From contig DCWI01000003.1 in assembly GCA_002328825.1 (NCBI GenBank), positions 1 through 21,317 on the forward strand: DNA of 21,317 nucleotides, read 5' to 3'. Position numbers and translations under genes: made by a program. The notes under the pieces were generated by a model, which made no database searches, was not told the origin of the DNA, and worked only from the letters and a program-made list of their open reading frames with translations. This DNA comes from Nitrospiraceae bacterium UBA2166 (GTDB taxonomy: Bacteria > Nitrospirota > Nitrospiria > Nitrospirales > UBA2166). This document shows, one piece after another, positions 1 to 6,857 of this stretch (its first letter is position 1; each line of letters begins with the position of its first letter).

Positions 1-644
1 TCATGCTTATGCACCATCGCCATGGAGTTCGGTTCGTTAATCGTGAGAATCGGTAGCCCGCAACACCGATCCTTCCCTGCAAAATCAATGACTTCAGCTC
101 CGGTCGCAGTAATGACTTTTTCGAGAGACGTTTGGCGTTCTGGATGCTCATCAAAACCCAAGGCCTCTGAAGGGCGCTGCATGTAGCACCCATAAAATGG
201 AGCTGCACGAAGGTTTTTGAGCGGTTTCACCACCTTATTCTGCCAGACATTTTCCTCAAGGTCTTCTAGCAGCACCCAAAGAAAATGTTTCACCACTGTC
301 GTGCCTCTGTAATTGAGGCCTTCCGGAGCTAGCATCGTGTTGATTACAGCAAGATAATCGGGATCATCTCTGAACCGTTTATTTGCCTGAGCAAAGACGC
401 CCTGGCATGTACTGCAAATAGTCATGATAGGAAGCCCCTTGGACTCGGCCATAGCCAAAGTCCTGGCATTGAGGGTATCACCAAGACGCTGGTCTTTCTC
501 CTGCAAACATCCAGCCCCAGTACAAGCCGCTTCAGCTAACTCCTCAAGTACGATACCTAACCTTGGATAAACTGCCATCACAGATTGATACAACTCAGGA
601 CACGCCCCTTTGGACACACACCCTGGGTAAAAGGCATACTTCAT
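1..644 (-). CDS. HdrB-like cysteine-rich (CCG-domain) subunit of type-E succinate dehydrogenase/fumarate reductase, 3' end cut by window
   Basis: The visible 214 residues form a heterodisulfide-reductase subunit B-like protein, the subunit that takes the place of a classical cytochrome b anchor in type-E succinate:quinone oxidoreductases (often called SdhE or SdhC). It starts FYPGC (Cys9); CSTC follows at 77-80, the second repeat begins YGC (Cys153) and reaches DRCCG (Cys194-195); the last CxxC lies beyond the left edge. In HdrB each repeat binds a non-cubane [4Fe-4S] cluster. Here the first CCG is CTG (Cys41-Thr42-Gly43), with another Cys at 46, so the first site may hold a different cofactor. 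The ATG overlaps the sdhB stop (ATGA) and has GGAG eight bases upstream inside sdhB, so it is translationally coupled. It is too short to appear as a full gene here. Family assignment is firm; the exact physiological direction (succinate oxidation or fumarate reduction) cannot be read from sequence. Confidence 0.88.
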   Translation of the reverse strand, partial: MKYAFYPGCVSKGACPELYQSVMAVYPRLGIVLEELAEAACTGAGCLQEKDQRLGDTLNARTLAMAESKGLPIMTICSTCQGVFAQANKRFRDDPDYLAVINTMLAPEGLNYRGTTVVKHFLWVLLEDLEENVWQNKVVKPLKNLRAAPFYGCYMQRPSEALGFDEHPERQTSLEKVITATGAEVIDFAGKDRCCGLPILTINEPNSMAMVHKH

Positions 645-1600
645 TTCATCTTCTCCGTGGTCTCAACGATACGCCGTATATTACGAATTCCAGGAATGGG
701 TTTGTGGAATGGGCCAGGCTTTGGGAGTTTCCCATGAAACAGCGAACGAATGGCAACGGGTAGCAATGAAATGAATCTAGGAATATTGAACATCCCTAGT
801 GTCTTCACGGTCAGCATAACCTCGTCGAGAATACCTTTGTCCCGAATCACGTCGATGAACCCCATGGAATGACGGGCACCATAAGTATCTGTCAGACCCG
901 CATTCATTCCCTTCGAACGCAAGGACATGATTCTATCCATTGGTGCAACGCCTTTGGGACAGACCTCAACACAAGCCATACACCTAGTACATTCCCACAT
1001 ACCGGTCGATTCATCCAGAGCCCGTAAACGCTTTTCGGTAGCAGCATCTCGAGGATCAGCAACAAATCGATAGGCCTTGGCCAAAGCCGCAGGTCCGACG
1101 AATGTCGAGTCAACCTCCAACGCTGCACAATCTGACACACACACCCCGCACATAATGCATCCCATAACTCCATTGAGATGTGTCATCATTTCAGGAGGTG
1201 CAAGGTATTCTGCTTTTGGAGAATCTCCCGCTGGCTGCAACCATGGAGTGACTTGTCGTATCTTCTCCCAGAATGGCCTCATCAGCGTCACAAGATCCTT
1301 GACCACAGTCATGTTGCCCATTGGTTCGACAGTGATGATTCCATTATTCCCACGAAAACTATTAATCTTTGTTTTGCACGCTAGGGTCGCTTGCCCATTG
1401 ACCCGAAGGCCACATGATCCACAGATAGCGCCGCGACACGAACATCGAACCGCAAGAGATTCGTCTATCGACTCTCGAATGGTGATAAGCGCGTCAAGGA
1501 CACTGCTTGACTCCTCCACCTCAACCTTAAATTCTTGATGGTAGACTTGAGGAAGATCCGCTTCTGGGTCAAACCTCTTAATACGAATCGTTTTTTCCAT
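641..1600 (-). CDS. sdhB: Succinate dehydrogenase/fumarate reductase iron-sulfur subunit
   Basis: This 319-residue protein carries electrons from the flavin of SdhA to the membrane side. The N-terminal ferredoxin domain has the [2Fe-2S] motif CSCRGAICGSC followed by a fourth Cys in TLAC. The C-terminal domain has CIMCGVCVSDC for a [4Fe-4S] cluster and CTRCMACVEVCP for the last cluster. Classical SdhB has a non-Cys residue (Ile in E. coli) at the fourth position of this last motif and binds [3Fe-4S]; here it is Cys, which predicts a second [4Fe-4S], as in type-E enzymes such as those of Sulfolobus. I chose the ATG that overlaps the sdhA stop as TGATG; an in-frame TTG one codon upstream is possible but less likely. 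The gene lies between sdhA and the HdrB-like gene with overlaps at both ends. It is longer than E. coli SdhB (about 240), with a basic C-terminal extension. Confidence 0.95.
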   Translation of the reverse strand: MEKTIRIKRFDPEADLPQVYHQEFKVEVEESSSVLDALITIRESIDESLAVRCSCRGAICGSCGLRVNGQATLACKTKINSFRGNNGIITVEPMGNMTVVKDLVTLMRPFWEKIRQVTPWLQPAGDSPKAEYLAPPEMMTHLNGVMGCIMCGVCVSDCAALEVDSTFVGPAALAKAYRFVADPRDAATEKRLRALDESTGMWECTRCMACVEVCPKGVAPMDRIMSLRSKGMNAGLTDTYGARHSMGFIDVIRDKGILDEVMLTVKTLGMFNIPRFISLLPVAIRSLFHGKLPKPGPFHKPIPGIRNIRRIVETTEKMK

Positions 1601-3303
1601 CAATACACCCTAGGCTTTGGTTCCCACTGCGTCATACGAACTGCGAGAGTATCTACCGTCGGATCCGACCCAAGCTGGTGATAAATCAAGGTATGCTTCA
1701 ACCAGTTCGCATCATCTCGATCACGAAAATCAAGTCGAACGTGCGCGCCTCTGCTTTCCTTTCGAAAAAGTGCCCCAACAATAATAGTCTCTGCGCAATC
1801 TAACATGAAGCCTAGCTCCATAGCGTTAATCAAGGTCGTGTTGAAAATACGTCCTTTGCTACGAACAGGCACCTCTTTCCATCGTTCACGAAGGGACCTG
1901 ATCTTCGCCAAGGCAATCTCCATTCCCTTTTGGTCACGAAAAACTGCTAGATGCTCGTTCATCGTCGTTCCCATTTCAAGACGAATAGCAGCCACTGAAT
2001 CTTTGTTATCCTTACGGATCAACAAAGACTTAATCATAGCTTCATCTTTGGAAATAATAGATGACGATATGTCCTTCGCCGACGTTTCCTTGGCAAACGC
2101 TGCTGCAGCCTGACCCGATCTCTTCCCATACACCACGGTATCCAGGAGCGAATTCGCACCCAATCGATTTCCGCCATGAACACTCACACAGGCAGCTTCT
2201 CCAGCGGCAAAGAGTCCTTTGACTCCTCCCCAACCACCTCCTCCAACATCCCAACACCTACCATCATTATCCGTCTTTACTCCACCCATTTGATAGTGCA
2301 TTCCAGGCCGAATCGGCAGAGGTTCTTTGGTCATATCGACATTGGAAAAAGTATGAGCTTCTTCCCATACCTGACTAAGGCGTTCCTTGATAAACTTCTC
2401 ACCAAGATGACGACAATCTAGATGAACGCAACCATTGATACCACGACCTTCATTGATTTCTGTTTGCTCTGATCGTGACACCACATCTCGAGATGCCAAC
2501 TCCAACATGTTAGGCGCATATTTTTCCATAAACCGCTCACCTTTAGCATTATAAAGGTGCCCGCCTTCACCTCGAACTGCTTCGCTAATTAGCAGCCCGT
2601 TGGCTTTCAGGGTTGTGGGATGATACTGCACCATTTCCATATCCATGAGAGGTGCACCCGCCTGATACGCAAGCCCCATCCCATCTCCAGTACAAATAAG
2701 TGCATTAGTCGACGGCTCATACACACGCCCAAGCCCTCCCGCAGCAATAATTACTGACTTTGCCTGGATAAATTGCACGTTCCCTGTTGCCATTTCCATG
2801 GCGACAACACCATAGCACTGGCCATCTTCAACAACTAAGGATGTAACAAACCACTCATTATATGTGGGAATGTTGGTCTTCAGAATTTGCTCGAATAACA
2901 CATGAAGAATTGCCTGCCCGGTAAAGTCTGAAACAAAAAAAGTTCTGGCTTTTTTCTGCCCTCCAAAACGACGTGTCCCAAGACGACCATCCTCATTCCG
3001 GCTAAAAATCACCCCCATATTTTCGAGCGCGATAATCTCGGGGCCAGCATCCTGCGAGAGGATAGTGATCGAATCCTGATCTCCCAGATAATCACTGCCC
3101 TTAACCGTCTCAAACGCGTGATCCTCCCATGCGTCTCCACGATCCGTGAGGGCGGCATTAATTCCCCCCTGAGCAGCATTTGAGTGGCTTCGAACAGGGT
3201 AAACCTTGGTGATCAGCGCAACATTTGAACCTTGGGCATTTGCCTCATAGGCAGCGCGCATACCCGCTAAACCGGCTCCAACAATGAGAACATCATGCTG
3301 CAT
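1600..3303 (-). CDS. sdhA: Succinate dehydrogenase/fumarate reductase flavoprotein subunit
   Basis: SdhA (567 residues) holds covalent FAD and the dicarboxylate site and interconverts succinate and fumarate. Visible motifs are the Rossmann GAGLAG at 9-14, RSHSNAAQGG with the FAD-linking His at about 40, YHPTTLKANGLLISEAVRGEGG-type substrate loop, SRDVVSR with the catalytic Arg, HYQMGG, and HGGNRLGANSLLD near the C-terminal FAD contacts. Length and motif order are normal for the family. It is the first gene of a three-gene minus-strand operon with overlapping stops and starts. A promoter with a perfect TTGACA box lies 76 to 103 bases upstream. The ATG has only a weak, distant purine stretch (AAGGA about 14 bases upstream). 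The HdrB-like partner and the all-[4Fe-4S] SdhB place it in a type-E complex. Autotrophs with a reductive TCA cycle use such enzymes as fumarate reductase, which remains an inference here. Confidence 0.97.
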   Translation of the reverse strand: MQHDVLIVGAGLAGMRAAYEANAQGSNVALITKVYPVRSHSNAAQGGINAALTDRGDAWEDHAFETVKGSDYLGDQDSITILSQDAGPEIIALENMGVIFSRNEDGRLGTRRFGGQKKARTFFVSDFTGQAILHVLFEQILKTNIPTYNEWFVTSLVVEDGQCYGVVAMEMATGNVQFIQAKSVIIAAGGLGRVYEPSTNALICTGDGMGLAYQAGAPLMDMEMVQYHPTTLKANGLLISEAVRGEGGHLYNAKGERFMEKYAPNMLELASRDVVSRSEQTEINEGRGINGCVHLDCRHLGEKFIKERLSQVWEEAHTFSNVDMTKEPLPIRPGMHYQMGGVKTDNDGRCWDVGGGGWGGVKGLFAAGEAACVSVHGGNRLGANSLLDTVVYGKRSGQAAAAFAKETSAKDISSSIISKDEAMIKSLLIRKDNKDSVAAIRLEMGTTMNEHLAVFRDQKGMEIALAKIRSLRERWKEVPVRSKGRIFNTTLINAMELGFMLDCAETIIVGALFRKESRGAHVRLDFRDRDDANWLKHTLIYHQLGSDPTVDTLAVRMTQWEPKPRVY

Positions 3304-3378
3304 AGTCTTACACTCGATCCTTCATAAGCGTTTACAACTGCAAAGTTAAACAAGCGGAACTCAGCAAAACCCCGGCAC

Positions 3379-3406
3379 TATATAAAACGGGGCGAGACGA
3401 TGTCAA
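3379..3406 (-). promoter_or_regulatory. Sigma70-type promoter of the sdhAB-HdrB operon
   Basis: Reading the minus strand, TTGACA (3406-3401) is followed after 16 bases by TATATA (3384-3379); an 18-base spacing to TATAGT is an alternative. The predicted start near 3371 gives a leader of roughly 68 nt before sdhA. A perfect -35 box in an otherwise empty 222-base gap makes this a good call without experimental support. Confidence 0.6.
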
Positions 3407-3483
3407 CGCTTCCACTCTTTTATAGCTCAACCTTCACTCTCTCATAGTTAAGGTGGTAGTATTACGCGCTAAGCGCAATAGAC

Positions 3484-3526
3484 AAAAAAGGCCATCCCTT
3501 ACGATCTAACATATAAGACTATATGT
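3484..3526 (-). terminator. Possible terminator region after the cyclophilin gene
   Basis: Directly at the cyclophilin stop there is a perfect 7-bp inverted repeat (ACATATA-AGAC-TATATGT on the plus strand, 3509-3526). A second small hairpin (AAGG-GATGG-CCTT read on the minus strand) runs into a TTTTTT tract at 3484-3499. Both stems are weak (AT-rich or only 4 bp), so termination is plausible rather than certain. Confidence 0.35.
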
Positions 3527-4155
3527 CATTCCGTGAGTTCTCCCGAACGTAAAATGGTCACCCGAACGCTTGGCGAACCAGACCTGCTGCCGTTTTCTTC
3601 AATTTTGCGCACGATATCCATCCCCTCTATGACTTCACCAAAAACCACATGCCGCCCATTTAAATGGGGTGTTGGAACGGTAGTGATGAAAAACTGGGAA
3701 CCGTTGGTATTTGGCCCTGCATTGGCCATTGAAAGGAGGCCAGGGCTTACATGTTGCAGCGTAAAATTCTCATCGTCAAATTTGGCTCCATAAATCGACT
3801 TCCCGCCACGCCCATCTCCACGTGTAAAATCACCCCCCTGAATCATGAAGTTAGGAATAATCCGATGAAAGGTCGAGCCTTCATAGCCAAACCCTTTTTC
3901 TCCAGTGGACAGAGCTCGAAAATTTTCAGCAGTTTTTGGCACGGTCTCTCCGAAGAGACCCATCACAATCCGCCCAGCGTCTTTCCCATCAATCAGAATA
4001 TCGAAAAATACTTTGTGTGTAACCTTGGCATCAAGCTGAGACCGTGCCTCTGCTTCAGGCGAAACGCCTCCAACAGCCAAGGAGATAAGGCTAATAAGCA
4101 TTATTACCTCCAGAGCAATACGGGTTAAACGAGATAGAGTGAGATCGAGGGCCAT
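3526..4155 (-). CDS. Cyclophilin-type peptidyl-prolyl cis-trans isomerase, exported or membrane-anchored
   Basis: This 209-residue protein has an N-terminal hydrophobic segment (about residues 13-30, then AEA), followed by a full cyclophilin domain from about 46 to 206. It should catalyse proline isomerisation during protein folding in the periplasm. The active-site signature FHRIIPNFMIQGGDF contains the catalytic Arg and the Phe, Met and Gln of the pocket; NGSQFFIT and HVVFGEV are also present. The Trp that human CypA has at position 121 is His here (TPHLNGRHVVFG), which usually means low cyclosporin affinity. The domain is closer in length and loops (GEKGFGYEGSTFHR) to eukaryote-type cyclophilins than to short bacterial PpiB. 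The start is supported by AAGGAG about nine bases upstream. It has its own promoter candidate and lies divergent to the ABC-F gene. Confidence 0.93.
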   Translation of the reverse strand: MALDLTLSRLTRIALEVIMLISLISLAVGGVSPEAEARSQLDAKVTHKVFFDILIDGKDAGRIVMGLFGETVPKTAENFRALSTGEKGFGYEGSTFHRIIPNFMIQGGDFTRGDGRGGKSIYGAKFDDENFTLQHVSPGLLSMANAGPNTNGSQFFITTVPTPHLNGRHVVFGEVIEGMDIVRKIEENGSRSGSPSVRVTILRSGELTE

Positions 4156-4200
4156 ACATTATGCTCCTTTCCATGATAAACAGAAAATCACCTCAAAGAT

Positions 4201-4227
4201 ATTATAATGTTTGAAATCTTATGCCAA
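4201..4227 (-). promoter_or_regulatory. Promoter candidate for the cyclophilin gene
   Basis: On the minus strand TTGGCA (4227-4222) precedes TATAAT (4206-4201) with a short 15-base spacer; TAATAT gives 17 bases. The start would lie about 40 bases before the ATG. The TATAAT region is AT-rich on both strands, so it could also serve the divergent ABC-F gene, for which I see only a GATAAT box at 4256-4261 and no -35 box. Confidence 0.35.
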
Positions 4228-4283
4228 GCCACAGAGAATAGTTTTCTGTCACACTGATAATTTTACAGCAATATACCAATCTC

Positions 4284-6098
4284 ATGACCGCATTAATCCA
4301 TTGCCAAAATATTTCAAAATCTTTTGGGTCAAAACGTCTTTTCAATGACGTGACCATCGGCGTGAACGATCAAGATCGGGTAGGAATTATCGGACCTAAC
4401 GGATCCGGAAAATCCACCCTAGTTAAAATCATGGCGGGACACGAAATGGCCGATAGCGGAATTGTCACCCGCCGCAATCACATCCGCATTGCCTACATTG
4501 CTCAACAATCCTCCTTTGATCCCGAATCCACCGTGTCTGAAACACTCGAACGAGCTGCGAGAGAAATAGGTCTCGAGGCAGAAGAGCTGGTTCCGCAAGT
4601 ACAAGAAGTATTGGGAAAATCCGGGTTTCAAAATGGAGAACAGCCTATAGGCCCACTCTCAGGTGGCTGGCACAAGCGACTGGCAATTGCATGTGGACTC
4701 GTTAAAAACCCTGATGTGATGCTATTGGATGAACCCACCAATCATCTTGACCTTGAGGGCATGCTGTGGTTGGCACAACTCATGGCCCAGGCTCCATTCG
4801 CCTGGTTAATGGTGAGTCACGATCGTTGGTTTCTGGAACATGCCACAAATAAAGTCGCAGAACTCAACAGCCGATATCCCGATGGTATCTTTCTTTCAGC
4901 GGGAACCTATTCTACCTTCTTGCGCCAACGAGAGGAATATCAACATACCCAAACCCAGCAAGCTCACTCCTTATCTGGAAAAGTCCAACGTGAAATTGAG
5001 TGGTTGCGGCGTGGACCAAAAGCTCGTACCACAAAAGCAAAATCGCGCATTGACTCTGCCCATGCCCTCCAAGCTGAACTAGCAGATACAACAACACGTT
5101 TACGCCAAGAAGATGTAGGGATTGACTTTGTGGGTTCCTCACGCAAGACAAAACGTCTTCTCGTAGCTGAACACCTTGGAAAAACATTTGGACATACACC
5201 CTTGGTCAAAGACATCAATGTGGTTCTCTCTCCCGGCATGAAATTAGGCCTTCTAGGACACAATGGTTCTGGAAAATCGACGCTACTAAAACTCCTTGCA
5301 AAGACAATCACGCCCAACATGGGAACCATCACCCACGCAGATGAGCTTCAAGTCATCTATTTTGATCAAAATAGAGAGCAGCTCGATCACACACTGACAT
5401 TGAGACAAACCCTCATCAACTCAGGTGACTATGTGACTTATCGGGAACGCGCGATGCACATTGCGTCATGGGCCAAGCGATTTCAATTTTGCCCCGAACA
5501 GCTGGATATTCAAACAGGTCTACTGTCAGGAGGAGAACAAGCCCGAGCAATCATTGCCAGACTCATGCTGCAGCCAGCAGACGTTCTACTCCTGGACGAA
5601 CCAACCAATGATCTCGACATCCCAACGCTTGAAGTTCTCGAAGAAAGCATGAAGGATTTCCCTGGAGCCATAGTTCTGGTCACCCATGATAGGCATGTTC
5701 TCATGCGAGTTTGCACAACCTTCATCGGGCTGGACGGAAAAGGCAAGCATGGTTACTTTGCAGAATATGGACAGTGGGAAGAATGGCTCTCGGACCAGGT
5801 CAAAGGAAAAACACGAAAACCAAAATCTCCACGTAGTGATCTCCTCCCACATAAAAAACCCTCCCCGAAAAAACTAACCTACAAAGAGCAAAAAGAGTAT
5901 GACGGCATAGAAACCCAGATCATTGAAGTCGAAGCCACCCTTGAAGCATGGAAAAAGAAAGCTGAAGACCCTGACATTGTGTCTCAACATACAGAGCTCC
6001 AACAAGCATATTTTCACCTTCATGAAGCCGAAAAAAAGATCCAACAGCTCTATGCCAGATGGTCAGAGCTTGAAGCAAAACTGCAAGGGAGCCAATAA
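4284..6098 (+). CDS. uup: ABC-F family ATPase, Uup-like
   Basis: This soluble protein of 604 residues has two ABC ATPase domains and no membrane segment, the layout of ABC-F proteins that act on ribosomes. Domain 1 has Walker A GPNGSGKST (37-45), signature LSGGW (125-129) and Walker B with LLDEPTNHLD (147-156). Domain 2 has GHNGSGKST (325-333), LSGGE (414-418) and LLLDEPTNDLD (435-445). A Lys/Glu-rich C-terminal part, roughly 525-604, opening LTYKEQKEYDGIE, predicts an antiparallel coiled coil; this tail and the length identify the Uup branch rather than EttA. Uup binds DNA and ribosomes in E. coli and affects transposon excision. No Shine-Dalgarno motif is visible before the ATG. Only three bases separate its stop from the next gene, an importer ATPase, so the two are probably co-transcribed; why is unclear. 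Confidence 0.9.
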   Translation: MTALIHCQNISKSFGSKRLFNDVTIGVNDQDRVGIIGPNGSGKSTLVKIMAGHEMADSGIVTRRNHIRIAYIAQQSSFDPESTVSETLERAAREIGLEAEELVPQVQEVLGKSGFQNGEQPIGPLSGGWHKRLAIACGLVKNPDVMLLDEPTNHLDLEGMLWLAQLMAQAPFAWLMVSHDRWFLEHATNKVAELNSRYPDGIFLSAGTYSTFLRQREEYQHTQTQQAHSLSGKVQREIEWLRRGPKARTTKAKSRIDSAHALQAELADTTTRLRQEDVGIDFVGSSRKTKRLLVAEHLGKTFGHTPLVKDINVVLSPGMKLGLLGHNGSGKSTLLKLLAKTITPNMGTITHADELQVIYFDQNREQLDHTLTLRQTLINSGDYVTYRERAMHIASWAKRFQFCPEQLDIQTGLLSGGEQARAIIARLMLQPADVLLLDEPTNDLDIPTLEVLEESMKDFPGAIVLVTHDRHVLMRVCTTFIGLDGKGKHGYFAEYGQWEEWLSDQVKGKTRKPKSPRSDLLPHKKPSPKKLTYKEQKEYDGIETQIIEVEATLEAWKKKAEDPDIVSQHTELQQAYFHLHEAEKKIQQLYARWSELEAKLQGSQ

Positions 6099-6101
6099 GC
6101 G

Positions 6102-6857
6102 ATGCTCGAATTGCGCAGAGTATCGAAAAGCTTCGGTCAAACAATGGCGATCCATCCATGTGACCTTAAAATTCCAACTGGCCAGACAACAGTCCTCATT
6201 GGTCCAAGCGGATGTGGAAAATCGACACTACTCAGGCTAATGATTGGCCTCACCCAACCCAGTACCGGCGAGGTTTTTTTCGACGGCGATCACCTTACCC
6301 CTAATAATGCCATGATCCTGCGTCATCGTATGGGCTATGTCATTCAAGACGGAGGACTGTTTCCTCATCTCACTGCCCAAGAAAATGTCGAACTAATGGC
6401 TCGCCATCTCATATGGGACGACTCCCGTGTTGCCTCCCGCCTTTCAGAACTAGTAGGATTGACTCACTTTCCCGTCGCTGGACTCACACTCTACCCAGGT
6501 CAACTTTCAGGAGGGCAACGGCAACGCGTGAGTCTGATGCGCGCATTGATGCTAGATCCACACGTTCTCCTGCTCGACGAGCCATTCGGTTCCCTTGATC
6601 CGATGGTTCGTTTCGAACTTCAGACAGAGCTCAAATCAATCTTTGAGACCTTGAAGAAAACTGTCGTGCTGATTACCCATGATATGGGGGAGGCCGCGTT
6701 TTTCGGAAACCCCATTCTACTCTTACGCGACGGCAACGTCGTTCAGCAAGGAACATTGACCGACCTTGTCACAACACCCGCCGATTCATTTGTGACGCAG
6801 TTTGTGAACACACACCGTAGCCCCCTTGACTCATTGGAAAGCACCTCGCTGCAATGA
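6102..6857 (+). CDS. ABC transporter ATP-binding protein, OpuC/ProV-like (quaternary amine or related substrate uptake)
   Basis: A 251-residue ATPase subunit that should power import by the permease encoded next. It has Walker A GPSGCGKST, a Q-loop in the form YVIQDGGLFPHLTAQENV that is typical of the osmoprotectant (OpuCA/YehX/ProV) branch, signature LSGGQRQR, Walker B LLLDEPFGSLDP and the switch His in ITHD. There is no C-terminal CBS pair as found in OpuCA or OpuAA, so ionic-strength gating by CBS domains is absent. The ATG is three bases after the ABC-F stop, and its own stop overlaps the next start (ATGA at 6854-6857), indicating translational coupling to the binding-protein/permease fusion. 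The substrate class (glycine betaine, choline, carnitine, ergothioneine) is inferred from family only. Confidence 0.88.
   Translation: MLELRRVSKSFGQTMAIHPCDLKIPTGQTTVLIGPSGCGKSTLLRLMIGLTQPSTGEVFFDGDHLTPNNAMILRHRMGYVIQDGGLFPHLTAQENVELMARHLIWDDSRVASRLSELVGLTHFPVAGLTLYPGQLSGGQRQRVSLMRALMLDPHVLLLDEPFGSLDPMVRFELQTELKSIFETLKKTVVLITHDMGEAAFFGNPILLLRDGNVVQQGTLTDLVTTPADSFVTQFVNTHRSPLDSLESTSLQ

Noticed and set aside
1601..1603. TTG as the start codon of sdhB
   Set aside because: The adjacent ATG at 1600 forms the usual TGATG stop-start overlap with sdhA and needs no rare start codon.
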